Notes: generated by a model from the letters alone, not told the origin. A stretch of 64,000 nucleotides of DNA from Rhizoclosmatium globosum (GCA_002104985.1 MCGO01000005.1:682001-746000); one strand, 5' to 3'; positions 50,513 through 61,713 are shown, counted from the stretch's first letter. Made by a program: numbers and translations.

Positions 50513-53500
50513 ATGCCCAGTGTTCCTCTTCAGCCAGGCGACGATGCTACTCCACCAAACGGTGAGCACCCTTGATCCCAAACGCACCCTTCTAACCTCT
50601 AAAGTTAATTTATTCTCTTTATCGAATCAGGAGTTTCGCAGGACAATCTGAATGGCATCGCGCTGATCATCGCAGCTTCTGCTGGCTTCTCTACAGCACC
50701 GCCCCACGCCGCATTCCACCCATCAGCAATCCATTACGACGTCAATGTCTCTCCTGCAGCTCTTATATTGTCAACAACAATCGAATTTGAAAATCCGCAC
50801 TTTAGAGTCAACCCAGATGGCAAAACTGAATCAATGGTTGTCAATGCAAAGGTGGCCAAGTCAATCGCAGTCCCTGAATCAAATCAAAAACTATGCCTTA
50901 TTTCCACATCGTTCCAAGACTGGAATGAGATTACCAACGAGTGGACGGATATTTCGACGGCGATCGCATATACTGCTCAAGCGAAAGCGGTTGTTGATGC
51001 TGTTGTGGCAACACAAAGCAATCAAACGGCTGGAATGGCTAGTTCGACGGTCGATTCCTTTGATGTCACGTTGGGTCCTGTTGGAAAGAAGGGTCGGATA
51101 CTCCTCACGTTCTCTTGTGGCGTTCCATATTTGTATGATGCGATGGGATTGAAGGACGATGGAACTGATATAGGAAAAGGTCGACTTCTTCCTGTCGCTT
51201 TGTTTCTGCCATGGGCGACTCTGAGTGATTCTAATGGCGCTTGCGCGCTCTCATTTGCCTTTAATGTACCAGAAGGATCCACGATTTTGTCGACTGAAGA
51301 ATGTGGAGATGCGTACCGTCATTTACATGAACAGAATTTGCTTCATGATGCTTCCATGATAGTAGTTGGTTCCCTCAAAAATGTTGAAGACGGCGCTACA
51401 GCTGAATATGCTTGGCCTTGTCTTCCAATTGCTCCCACGTTTGTCTTGCTGTGGCTAAATATACCTCACGATGATGACTTCGGGTTCGAGATGCTTTCCA
51501 TTGAGGATGCTATTCCAAATGAATCAAACACACGAATCACTATTCTCGAACCCAACTCAGAAGATCGTATTTTAATGACGCAATCTATGCCTGGCGCTGG
51601 CTATAACCCTGTCCAGCTCACGCGAATCCGTATTGACGCTCCAAAGAAAACGTTTCTAAGAGCAACACCTCAAATGATATTCAACATCACATTGTCAGAT
51701 GCAAGTGGAAGCACTGGAATGCTTTGTGGATCGACTTCCTCAACTGTCCGAATTCAATTCAATGAAATGGCGAAGCGTAGATTCTTAAAGCGTATTTTCA
51801 GTATACCTCTGCTTTTAGAATCAGGAATTCTTTTGCCCGAAGACGTGTGGACTGACCTGGTGATCACATTTGATGGAGATATTCGCGCCAGAGAACTTGT
51901 AACGTTCAAAGTGTCCGACTTCAAGCCCGAAAGCCTTTCGTTCGATGTAACGACAGGAAAAGTGAAACTTGCTTCCATTGAGACAAGTCCGTCCTTCAAA
52001 GTTGCTCAAGATATTATTGCTTTTGTTAACTGTATTGAATCAGTTTCGCCAGGAGGAATGACTGATTTTGTCAAACCAGCCCAGTCTGCCACATCTTTGA
52101 TTGATAGCCTAATAGCCAAGTCGCTAAAATTGAGTCCATTGTTAACTCCCGATGCCATCAAGAGTTTCATTGATTTCGACACAGATGGTGGACACAATGG
52201 AACTAGTGGCGATGTGACTGTCGCTATCTCTGCTCTGATCAAAAAAGCTCGCGTACAGAACGGAATTTTGACTGGCTTCGGAGCATGGGTTGATCAGGAC
52301 ATCGCAAGTAAAGTGGCGGCCCTGTTGGGCCCAACACCTGCACTCCTTGGCCTTCACGTCCCGCAGTTTGGACACGAGGGAATGGATCGTGTTTTTTCAA
52401 CTGGCTTTAAAGCTTGGGTTGATTTTTTGAGAGCTGAGATTTTGGAAGTATCTGTCACTGCTGGTGCATTCAGCAAGAATGTGGATACTTTACAAGTAAT
52501 GTTTGCCAAGTGCCACAACTCAAAGATTGAATTTGGTCCTGTTGATGTTAGCGATGTGGATTTCACTGGAATTACGGTCAAGGGGGTTAAAAGTGGGGAA
52601 TCCCTTGAATTATATGCTTTGAGCCGTGTGGATGCTAAAACTTTGGCGCAACAAATTCAAGTCAAAATCAATGGAGTCATTCAAAAGTCAGTCGATCAAT
52701 TTATCAAGAAGGATTTATTGGCAGGAAATTCGCTTGCATTTGACTGGCTCTCCGTAGCTGCTGATACCGACAATTCAGTTGTGAAGAGAAGTCCTTTGGC
52801 AGTACAGAATCTGGTCTCGAGAATTGAAGATAATATCTCATTCGCTTACAATATTCCCACGGTGGGGGGAAGCACTGCGTACCTGGGGCGTGCCTTCAAT
52901 GGAGCAAACAGAGCTGCAATCAATAAGGCTCAGCAGCCTCCTGAAGCATCACTAAGTACTTTGTTAGTGCCCTATTCCAATGTCATTACAAACTACTCGC
53001 CACTATCTCCAAGATACAGCCCACTCTCACCAAATTATTCTCCAACTTCTACTGCGACGACTCCGACTGCCTCTGTATACGTTCGCAAAGCAAGTATACC
53101 ACCAACAACCAACACACAATCAGTGCCTGTTAGTTCTCCGAAATACTCACCCACTTCTCCAAACTACTCTCCAACAAGCCCAACTTACACCCCCACCGCT
53201 CCCCAGTTTTCTCCAACAAGCCCTTCCTATGCTCCAACTTCTTCAAGCCACACCGCAGACGCACCTTACGTGCCTACAAGCCCGTCATACTCTCCAGCCG
53301 CTCCAAGTTATGTACCTACAAGCCCTTCATACGTTCCAACTTCGTCAAACAGCACTTCTACAAGCGCATCATACGTTCCACCCGAAAATAACAAAACTGC
53401 CCCATCGTACACACCAAGTAGTGCTTTTTGCGTCCCAATGTCGGCGCCATCCATCCCTTCACCATTTATTCCGTCTTGGTCTCAACAGGCGACGAAATTA

Positions 53501-53893
53501 CGGAAATCCAACGTACGTGATCATTGGTCTGATATGTTGCTTCGGTCTGGCCATTTACGTGTCTCGCTGGCTGTTGATACAAACCCTTTGGAACCTTTAA
53601 GAAAAATGATGGAAGCTGCAGCTGGGAATGACTTGTCAACCGGTTTGGGTGGGGATAAGTGGGATAAGTCGTTTAGGGAGTTTTCTGAATGGGTAAACTC
53701 CTGTATGATTCGGAGGTTATTGATGGTGTTGATGGATTGGTGGTGTTTGTTGAGAATTAGTTATCCAGGATTACCTGTGGAATTGGATACATCGATTTTT
53801 GCTCGATTGACTACTGGTTTGGGTGGAAGTCGAACAGATTTGTATGAAGCTGGACTTTCTGTGATTGAGATGCTCAAGGCATACACATTGTGA
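50513..53893 (+). CDS. Large protein with RNA polymerase II CTD-like heptad repeats
   Basis: Exons 50513-50561 and 50631-53893 give 1103 aa. The first ~780 residues are a globular, beta-rich region without a motif I can name (IHYDVNVSPAALILSTTIEF, LLPVALFLPWATLSDSNG). Residues about 803-925 contain about a dozen heptads of the form Y-[S/V/A/T]-P-T-S-P-[S/N/T], such as YSPTSPNYSPTSPTYTPT and APYVPTSPSYSPAAPSYVPT, as in the Rpb1 CTD. A structured C-terminal domain follows (HWSDMLLRSGHLRVSLAVD to VIEMLKAYTL). There is no polymerase catalytic sequence anywhere. The start MPSVPLQPGDD is the first Met in the frame that runs on across the intron. Confidence 0.75.
52990..53400 (+). repeat. CTD-like heptad repeat array
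   Basis: About twelve 21-nt-register units encoding YSPTSPx-type heptads, partly interrupted by Thr/Ser/Asn-rich spacers. In about half of the units Ser2 is replaced by Val, Ala or Thr while Thr4-Ser5-Pro6 is kept. Codon choice differs between units, so they are not a very recent DNA-level expansion. Confidence 0.85.
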
Positions 53894-53948
53894 TAAATGG
53901 CTATGTATTCTTCTTTTAAATAAAACACTGTTGTACAATTACAGTAAC

Positions 53949-55028
53949 TCAAGAAGCCTGACTCCGAATTGACAACAGTTCCTCAACCCGCAATCGATCT
54001 CTATCTGTGAACGTTCGCGACAGTTTAATCGGATTCGCCTTGATCGTCAGATACTCTTTCAATCGAATCGCATCAATCGCGTTTGGCTGCCCTTCCACCA
54101 AGAATGCAAGCTCGTTTTCCTTTGTTCCAGATACGTCAATGCAAATGAGATTTATACTTCAAATACTTACTCTCGCAGTAGTCATATTCTTGATTTTGTC
54201 CTTCATACGATCTGTCGCCAGTTGTGCCTTGTTCAAGGCAATCGACTCCTCAGATTCACTCACGAGGCCACGCTTCCTAGCTAGGAGTGTGCGAATCAAG
54301 TCACACTGCTCGATTAATTTCTTGTGTTCTTGTTTATTCCAGATTTTCGCACGGGCTGAGCTTTCGTCAATGTTTTGAATGATTTCAGCAGTTGGTTTGT
54401 CTGTCGAATAACCTCAGTGATTCAATAATACAGCAAAGTATGAGCAAACCGTAAGCCTGGTATTTTGCTTTCGTGAGACGGTCCATATTTCGTAATTGCC
54501 GTGAGTTGAGACGTGCAGGGTTGAAGGATGATTTATCGGCGAGATGGAAGGGACTATAAACATAGGCAACACCGTAAGAAGAAATTGTAATAAAATAATT
54601 ACGATTCTGAAATACCTATAAGACTCGTCTGGATTTATCGCGACTGGTGTGGCTTCCTCTCCATCTCCACTAGTTTCCTTTCTTCGCCCTCCACTCTTCT
54701 CTTCCTCTCCACTTCCCAAAAGGTTCATACCCCCTCCACCAATTTTCTTGTTTCCTCCAGGCGTTGTAGGAGTCCCCACCTTTTCCAACCCATTGTTACT
54801 CCCATCCACAGAATCCCCCGCTTCAGCCGCAAGCCCTCGCGACGCCCCTCCGCGTTTCGGACCCTTCTTGGTTCGCGTAAATCGCTTCGAAAGGTACGCG
54901 GGAATCTCCTTTTTGATTGGAAACAGTGAAAAGTCTTGGATTTCGTTTTTGGGTTTATCGGTTTGAAGGCTGAGTCCTGGGTGTAAGTTTTGGATCGCGA
55001 ACGGTGTTATTTGCGGATTGAACATCAT
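53949..55028 (-). CDS. Hypothetical protein, basic N-terminus and helical C-terminus
   Basis: Four exons, 55028-54616, 54553-54450, 54400-54171 and 54119-53949, give 305 aa. The start MMFNPQITPFAIQNL leads into a Lys-rich segment (KRFTRTKKGPKRGGASRG) and a Gly/Glu-rich low-complexity region. The second half is well structured and helical: FNPARLNSRQLRNMDRLTKA, IIQNIDESSARAKIWNKQEH, IRTLLARKRGLVSESEESIA and ENELAFLVEGQPNAIDAIRL. I do not recognise a family. It is divergent from MAT2B with about 95 nt between start codons. The basic segment suggests a nuclear protein. Confidence 0.65.
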
Positions 55029-55123
55029 TTTTAAAGGAGAGGTCGCGTGGAAGTTGTGTAATTTGGGTTTTTGGTGGTGATTTAGTGTCAAAAAGTGATA
55101 AGGAAAAAAGAATCAAGAAAAAG

Positions 55124-56244
55124 ATGGAAGGGAAGCCGACTGTGATTGTGACTGGAGGAAGTGGACTTCTTGGAAGAGCTGTTGTTCGTGCAATGCAGAA
55201 GGACTTTAATGGTATGTTAGATTGTACTATGACGATTCATTTACTGAATGTGGGTAAAACAGTGATCGGAACAGCCTTTTCACGTATCCAAGCTCCTCTT
55301 GTCAAGTTGGATATCACAAACCGTGAAGCTACCAAGGCTCTTCTCGATGAGTACAAGCCGGTTGCTGTCATTCAATGTGCTGCCGAACGCAGACCTGACG
55401 TTGCAGAGAAGGATAAGGATGGTATGGGAGTTCCACGTCGATGTTCACATCTAATTGATTTCACTTATATAGGAGCTCATTTGATCAATGTTACTTCTGC
55501 TGCTTGGGTCGCTGAGGAGTGCAAGCGGATTGGAGCGTGGTTCTGTTACATCTCAACCGATTACGTCTTTGATGGAAAGAATCCACCATACGAGGTTGAT
55601 TCTGCGCCAAACCCAATTCAATTCTATGGCCAGTCCAAATGGGAAGGTGAAAAGGCGTGTCTTGCAGCGAATGCGGACGCTACTATCTTGAGAGTTCCAA
55701 TTCTTTATGGAAAGGTGGAATATTTTGACGAATGTGCAGTCAACTGCCTTGTTCCTATTATATTGGTTAGTGTCTTAATGTATCCTTGTCCAATTCCTTA
55801 CTTTTTCCTGTAGAATGGATCAAAGAAAGTTGGAATGGATGATTACCAAGTTCGCTACCCTACCAAGTGAGTTAAAACATCTGAAATAAGCTTGATAGTT
55901 GCTGAATCCGTCATAATTGTAGTGTTGACGATGTTGGCCGAGCATTGGCTGCCTTGGTTTCCAAATCCTTGACAGACAAGACTGTGAAGGGAGTTTATCA
56001 CTTTTGTGCAAAGGAACGAATCAGCAAATACGAAATGTGTTTAATTATGGCCGAGGTATTGGGAGGTGTTGACACATCTCACTTGGAGCCATTGCGTGAA
56101 GCTCCAAAGGAAGCAACCGCAAGCCGCCCGTACAATGCACAGCTTTCAAATAAGCGTATTGAGGAGGAGGCAGGAATCCATATTCAATGCGTCCCCTTCA
56201 AGACTTGGTGGACTGAGAATGCTGCCACCAAGGGGCTTATTTGA
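55124..56244 (+). CDS. MAT2B: MAT2B-like NAD(P)-binding protein (methionine adenosyltransferase beta / RmlD fold)
   Basis: Five exons, 55124-55211, 55263-55421, 55473-55765, 55814-55866 and 55923-56244, give 304 aa. The Rossmann motif VIVTGGSGLLGRAVV is at the N-terminus. CAAERRPDVAEKDKD, FCYISTDYVFDGKNPPY and FYGQSKWEGEKACLA (YxxxK) follow the extended short-chain dehydrogenase pattern; AERRPDV and YVFDG are typical of MAT2B. The C-terminal part (YHFCAKERISKYEM, RPYNAQLSNKRIEE) also fits. In animals MAT2B binds the catalytic MAT2A and alters its Km for methionine; fungal homologues are poorly studied. The predicted initiator MEGKPTVIV is 95 nt from the divergent neighbour's start. Confidence 0.9.
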
Positions 56245-56302
56245 TTCAGTTCCATTCAGTGATGATTAACATAAATAAAGGTATATGGGTTATTTTTGAG
56301 AA

Positions 56303-58980
56303 ATGATACGACGACCAGCATCGATTGCGCCAGATGTCTGGACAGCGCTCCCACCGGACATCCAGGCCGAGCTTTCCGCCGCAGAAACAGACCAGCCAAT
56401 CAACGTCGACAATGGCCCAGTCCCGCCTGGAATCGACGCAACTGTCTGGGCTTCGCTTCCACCCGAATTGCGTTCTGAGTTCATTTCAGCGCCCGATTCG
56501 CCGCCTCCTTCGTCGTCGTCTTCTTCTTTCGCTTTGGTTTCGTTTGGTCGCCGGTCGTTGCCGCTACGTCTTCCAAAAGAGGCTGAGTCAGCGACAACAA
56601 CAACAACGTGGATCTACTCCGTCGCGCCGGACACAGAGCGCCAACCAGCCTCTGCCGCGCCGCTTCTTAATGCCACCGAACTGTGGACGGACGAAAAGTT
56701 TGTGGCGGACGCGTCGGCGATTGTGAGCGATGATTCTTTGGTATTCGGCTTTAATCGTGCTCCCAGGATGGATTCAGGGTTGCAGAGTCTTCTCCTTCAA
56801 CTGCAACTGTATCACCTGTGAATCCTAAATGCGGATGCAACAAGGCGGCAAGACTGAAAACTGTGTACAAGGAAAACAAGAACCACGGAAGAAAGTTCTT
56901 TGCATGCGCTGCACCTCAAGCGAAAGGCTGCTCATTCTTTATGTGGGCTCCTGAAACTGGCCAGTTTGCTCTGCGGCATTCAAAGGAACACACGTCAATT
57001 GAATGGAAACGACTATCGCTGAACCTACTCGCATCGCCCTCAGATGAATACTCACCGAATCATATTCGCCAAGGTCGAGTTGGTGATTGTTGGTTCGTAT
57101 CAGCACTTTCAGTCATTGCAGAAAACCCGGCACTCCTTCACCGTGTCTTGCCCTCCCAACCTGGTCCCAAACACGGATACTTTCTGGCACGTTTCTTTAT
57201 TGATGGAAAATGGCAGGAATACTGTGTCGACAACTATTTTCCTCTCATGCCACCTGAACAAGTCAAAAAATCAACTGTCGCTTCACATCCAGGTCCACAC
57301 CTGTACTTTGCGAAAGCAGTCAACAAAAATATATGGGTTCCTGTTCTCGAAAAAGCATATGCGAAGGCACACTCCTCGTATCAAGCCATCAGTGGTGGCC
57401 AGATTGCAGAAGCTTTATTTGACCTGACTGGATTCCCCACTGAATCTATTCCCTTTGGTGGTATTGGATTCGACAGTGAACTATTTTGGACTCGCCTGCT
57501 TTCGTTTCAAAGTCAGGGATTCCTGATGGGTGCTGTATGCCCCCAGTCTGGAGACGGTCTTGTCGGTGGACACGCGTATTCTCTATTGCAAGTGGTGGAA
57601 GAGTCGATTGAAGACGGTTTGGTGATTGGAAAAACCAAGAATCTTCACGACTACTTTGACGCCGGCGTTAAGCGAAAGTGGGATGATACGCAAGAATTCG
57701 GTGTCACGGATCATGGAACACTCCGACTCATTAAGCTAAGAAATCCATGGGGAAAAGTAGAATGGAAAGGAAAGTTTGGAGTCGATAGCGCGGAATGGTC
57801 TTCAAGCCTCCGAAAACGACTCAATCACGATCAAAAGGAAGACGAAGGCGGCGGTGTGTTTTGGATATCGTACCATGATTTCCTAACGCGATTCAGTCAA
57901 GTGGATGTTTGCTTCACGCACCTAACACATCAACTCCTCAACATTGAATGTACTCTTCCACCCGGCCTATCTATCGCTACATCGTCCATAATAGAGCTCT
58001 CAGTTCCAGACCCAACTCTCATCTACATATCGCTTTGTCAACGCACGAAACGCGGGAAACCCGCCGAAGACTTTTACTACACAGACCTAAACCTACTCCT
58101 CCTCACACTCTCCGACAACGACCCAACAGAAATCGTTTCCATCCAAGATCTGCGTATGTTCGGTCAAGGGCGAGACAACCATTTCGACTTGTTTCTTGGT
58201 GAACGAGGACGTGTGGTGCGATATCTTCTTGTCCCATTCTCTGTAGAACGCGAAACAGCGATACAAGAAGCGAAAGTCTTTAAGAAGGGAATGAATCGTG
58301 TGGGGAGTGGAGAGAGTAAACAGTTGACGTTGAAGGGCCTTGAATTTACTGTTCGGATAATGAGTGCGAATTGTGTTGGTGCGTCGTTTCGGAAGTGGAA
58401 GGGTGGAAATACAGATTTTGTGTGGGATGCGGTTGAACGAGGGATTTGTGACACAACACTTGTTGGGAGGTCAGGGCTTAACGGCTCGTTGAATCTGGTT
58501 TGTTTTCATGTGTTTTCTCAAAGAGTTATGACTGAAATTCGTGGTTAGGTGAAACAAATGAACCTTCCAACTCCGTTCTACTATACTGCCCCGCGTGATA
58601 CTTGGGTTTCACAGTACCAAGGTGTATGGACCTCTCATAATTTCACTCTCCGTCTAGTAGAATCACGAGGACTCGCGCTCGCGCATTTTACAAATACCCA
58701 CGAGAAGCTTTGGATTCGTATTCGCGTCGAACTTCGTGCAGCAACCAAGACGTATAATTCTACTCAACAGAGTGTGTGGAGAGTCGTTCCACCAAAGACT
58801 CGCCGTATTATTGGAAGCTGCGTTTGTCCGAGTTGGGAAGGTGTATATGGTCATCAAGTTATCGCGATGGGTAATATAGAATGGGAGTCGTTTGTTGGAG
58901 GTTGCCAATGTGAGGATTTGGGAGACATGGAATGTGGATGCCGTGTATCAGGATTATTTGGCGAATATGCAATCATTTAG
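56303..58980 (+). CDS. Calpain-type cysteine protease with two UBM-like motifs and a GRF zinc finger
   Basis: Exons 56303-56722, 56767-58497 and 58549-58980 give 860 aa. Residues 8-24 (IAPDVWTALPPDIQAEL) and 44-60 (IDATVWASLPPELRSEF) both match the ubiquitin-binding-motif pattern with a central Leu-Pro. At about 157-195 there is a GRF-type zinc finger: CGCNKAARLKTV, then GRKFFACAAPQAKGCSFFMW. The calpain core has all three catalytic residues: Cys in QGRVGDCWFVSALS (about 246), His in GGHAYSLL (about 409) and Asn in RNPWG (about 466). C2-like/CBSW-like beta domains complete the protein (FYYTAPRDTWVSQYQGVWTS, CGCRVSGLFGEYAII). No EF-hands. Both introns keep phase 0; the second was needed to join the C-terminal domain. 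Confidence 0.85.
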
Positions 58981-59383
58981 TTGTTCTTATTTATATTTCA
59001 TACATCTGTCTGTATAGTATATTTTTTTCTTGTCCACGTGTTAGTGAAGTTGGTTATTATATCGTCAAGCCTTTAGAAGCATATAGAAGGTAAATATATG
59101 ACTCCGTGGGGTGCACTACGGGAAATTAGAATATTGATGAAATCAGGTTCTCTCGTTACAGCTGTACCTACAACACCCGTTTTGATTAAAAGCGGTTCAA
59201 CCAAACTTTCAAAGAAGCAGTTGAAAAAGTTGCAATGAAATGGAGGGATTTTGATACAGAAATCCATTAATTGCACAGTGTAAGAATATCAGAATCTGGA
59301 TAAACTTATAATTATTTTCACAGACATTGTATCTGGAGTGCGTTTTGTAGACTCTCTTTCTTAAATGCCTTTTAAGTTGCACA
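58981..59383. other. Gap between calpain and tRNA-Ser
   Basis: AT-rich, no supported gene or RNA. Holds the calpain 3' UTR. Confidence 0.5.
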
Positions 59384-59465
59384 GACAACGTGGCCGAGCG
59401 GTTAAGGCGATAGACTAGAAATCTATTACTCTCTGAGTGCGCAGGTTCAAGTCCTGCCGTTGTCG
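59384..59465 (+). tRNA. tRNA-Ser (anticodon AGA)
   Basis: 82 nt with a 7-bp acceptor stem (GACAACG / CGTTGTC), D-arm TGGCCGAGCGGTTAAGGC, anticodon loop CTAGAAA in a 5-bp stem ATAGA/TCTAT, a long variable arm typical of serine tRNAs, and T-arm GCAGGTTCAAGTCCTGC. No intron. The discriminator base is G, as expected for tRNA-Ser. Confidence 0.95.
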
Positions 59466-59827
59466 CGCATTGCGCTTAAAGTTTTAGTTTCAGCGTCAGT
59501 TGTCTTGTCTTGGCTCTGCATTCGTAAATCATCCATCGACTTCAAACTAAGTTCTGCCAAAGCTGCACGCCAGGTTTTTTAGCTGGTCTGGTATTGTATC
59601 AAGACTTCGAAGTTGGTAAAATCAAGTAGCCACGTCGGCATATTATGTATGATCCTCAATGGATTCCATGAACTGTTGGACACCAAAGCTTTCATGCAGG
59701 AGTTGAACTTCTTGGACTTGCTGTGATTTTCAATCCTGTTCTGCAAAATCCCACTGCGTCCCTGAACCAGACCCTCCACACCTCCTCAACCTCCCAACAA
59801 CACCCTGCCACTTCTGTGGCTAAAAGC
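59466..59827. other. Spacer between tRNA-Ser and tRNA-Pro
   Basis: About 360 nt with no recognised gene. Short frames on both strands carry no motif. Confidence 0.5.
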
Positions 59828-59899
59828 GGGCCTCACGGGGAATTGAACCCCGGACCTCTCGCACCCAAAGCGAGAATCATACTACTAGACCATAAGGCC
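59828..59899 (-). tRNA. tRNA-Pro (anticodon TGG)
   Basis: 72 nt on the minus strand. Acceptor GGCCTTA pairs with TGAGGCC with one G-T pair. D-arm TGGTCTAGTAGTATGA, anticodon arm TCTCGC-TTTGGGT-GCGAGA, T-arm CCGGGGTTCAATTCCCCG. Discriminator C. No intron. Confidence 0.95.
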
Positions 59900-60090
59900 G
59901 CTGTGTGAGTGAAAATTCAATATACAATTTAACCGCGTATAGACTGCAACACGACACATAAGTGCATCATAACTTTAGTATTAAAACATATTAAGATGGA
60001 TTATATCGTTGCGACTAGTGTGAAATGCAATGGGAAAATGTGACTTGAACAAGAAGAAATTTCCAAAATTCACTGTACATTCACGCAAAC

Positions 60091-60372
60091 CTACTCTAAA
60101 AAGCTCTCTGCAGGGTATAGACGCAGTATGAGAACTCCTACATACACGATTTTAATCGAACCAGTGCTCGGAATATTCTTTTGACCAGAATTGTCAGATT
60201 TGACAGCGATTCCTGCCTCACCAGCGATCCCAAAATCACTTTCACACTTTCGTAAAAACGCCCTTATAAGCGGGAATTTCCCATCTATATATGAAGAGAA
60301 GCCCACCTGTGAATGGGGAATGATGAATACCACAGGACCCTGTTGATAGCATACAGTGCGAGTGGCTCCCAT
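60091..60372 (-). CDS. Possible small protein, 93 aa
   Basis: Starts MGATRTVCYQQGPVVFII and ends RLYPAESFLE. A TATA-like TATATATAA lies about 36-44 nt upstream of the ATG, on the same strand, similar in sequence to the TATA box before the Tyr-rich secreted gene next door. No domain or signal peptide. The promoter makes it more than a random frame, but support is thin. Confidence 0.4.
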   Translation of the reverse strand: MGATRTVCYQQGPVVFIIPHSQVGFSSYIDGKFPLIRAFLRKCESDFGIAGEAGIAVKSDNSGQKNIPSTGSIKIVYVGVLILRLYPAESFLE

Positions 60373-60510
60373 ACGAAGCCTGGGAGGACAGCGCGATGCA
60401 GTCGGGGTTATATATACTTATTGTTTTGTTTTGCAAGTTGGGGTGTTGTGTTTGTTGCGTGCGCATGAACTAAAAAATGACAATAGACAGCCTCCCAAAT
60501 AAAGAATTCC

Positions 60511-61176
60511 CTACAAAATACGGAAGATAAAAACAATGAAATTAATAATCTGCTTTTTTTCATTGCCATTGCTGTACTTTTCATCACTTTTCGTGTAGTC
60601 CTTATCTTCCTCTTTATCCCCGTATTTGTATTCGTTGTGATTGTCAGTATCATACGATTCTTTGACAGGGTCAGAATAGCTATCACGTCGGTAGTACTTG
60701 TCGTCGTAAGACTTGTATTTCTCGGCATACTTGGTCTCCTGGTCATACACATGTCTTCCGTCGTTATAATATTCCTCGACTACGAAGTCGCTGTATTTTT
60801 CCTCTTTTTGGTCTACTCCATATTCGGTATATTTCGTGGAGTCATCATCCCGCTTGTAGTGCTTGTGATCGTAATTATCCTCGGCCTCGTAGTTTTCTGC
60901 ATGCTTGTCCTCATGGTTGGACATGTCCTTCGTGTAGTATTCGTTTGTGTGGTAGTTTTCGTGTTCTTTGGCGTTGTACCCGTTGACATTCTCCTTGAAG
61001 TACGTCACTTCATGGAAAGCATTGTCATAGTCAGAGTAGCCTTGTGCGTAGTACACAGAGTCAAAAGAACCGTGCTTATCCTCAAGCTCGTAATGCTTTT
61101 CATCACCTGACACAGGGGAAGCAAGGGCTTGAAGCACGGTGGCAGTCACGAACAGAAGAGTAGATGAGAATTTCAT
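60511..61176 (-). CDS. Tyr/Asp/Lys-rich secreted protein
   Basis: Intronless, 221 aa, with a clear signal peptide (MKFSSTLLFVTATVLQALAS, cleavage near SPVSG). The mature chain is extremely hydrophilic: Tyr, Asp, Glu and Lys make up well over half, with many short Y-containing units (YDHKHYKRDDD, KYAEKYKSYDDKYYRRDSY, DTDNHNEYKYGDKEED). No cysteine. It ends in a short hydrophobic tail (IINFIVFIFRIL) after SNGNEKK, which could be a GPI-anchor signal or a membrane tether. A TATATAATC box sits about 75 nt upstream. Role unknown; secreted Tyr-rich proteins can be cross-linked in walls or act as adhesive or effector proteins. Confidence 0.72.
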   Translation of the reverse strand: MKFSSTLLFVTATVLQALASPVSGDEKHYELEDKHGSFDSVYYAQGYSDYDNAFHEVTYFKENVNGYNAKEHENYHTNEYYTKDMSNHEDKHAENYEAEDNYDHKHYKRDDDSTKYTEYGVDQKEEKYSDFVVEEYYNDGRHVYDQETKYAEKYKSYDDKYYRRDSYSDPVKESYDTDNHNEYKYGDKEEDKDYTKSDEKYSNGNEKKQIINFIVFIFRIL

Positions 61177-61438
61177 CTTGAGAGAACAAACTCCTTCTTT
61201 TGTTTGCTTTGTGAGTGGATGAGAGGAAGGAAACTCTGGAGGATAGCGTCGAGATTATATACTTGCTGTTCGATGGAAGGGGATGGGGTAACAGGGTCAA
61301 AAGGTACGAAATTTAGTAGAAAAGAGAAGTTCGAAAGGGATCCTGTGAATGAGATCCTTGTTATGTTTGTTGTGGAAAAACCTTTGTCCCAAACTTCAAC
61401 AGGAATGAATTCTAGTCCCGTACCTATGAAGAAAAGAC

Positions 61439-61510
61439 TGGAGTCACAGGGGATTGATCCCTGGGCCTCCTGCATGCAAAGCAGGCGCTCTACCACTGAG
61501 CTATAACCCC
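61439..61510 (-). tRNA. tRNA-Ala (anticodon TGC)
   Basis: 72 nt on the minus strand: acceptor GGGGTTA with TGACTCC (one G-T pair), D-arm TAGCTCAGTGGTAGAGC, anticodon arm CCTGC-TTTGCAT-GCAGG, T-arm CAGGGATCAATCCCCTG, discriminator A. No intron. Confidence 0.95.
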
Positions 61511-61713
61511 ATCTGACGGTCTTCACCTAATTTTTTAAATAATTTTTATTAACTATTAAGTAACGCGGATGATTTACATCTTGTGCGGCTGTATTTATGT
61601 GGCTAAAACAGTGCGATAATGTTACTACATCACTTGTACGATGTTTGTTCTCTTGCATGATCACTTCATTCTCAGATTTGTAAATTCGATCGCCAAAAAT
61701 CACATTTCCCAGT

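Noticed and set aside
54007..54378. 123-codon plus frame with a hydrophobic stretch
   Set aside because: Antisense to two well-spliced exons of the minus-strand gene at 53949-55028.
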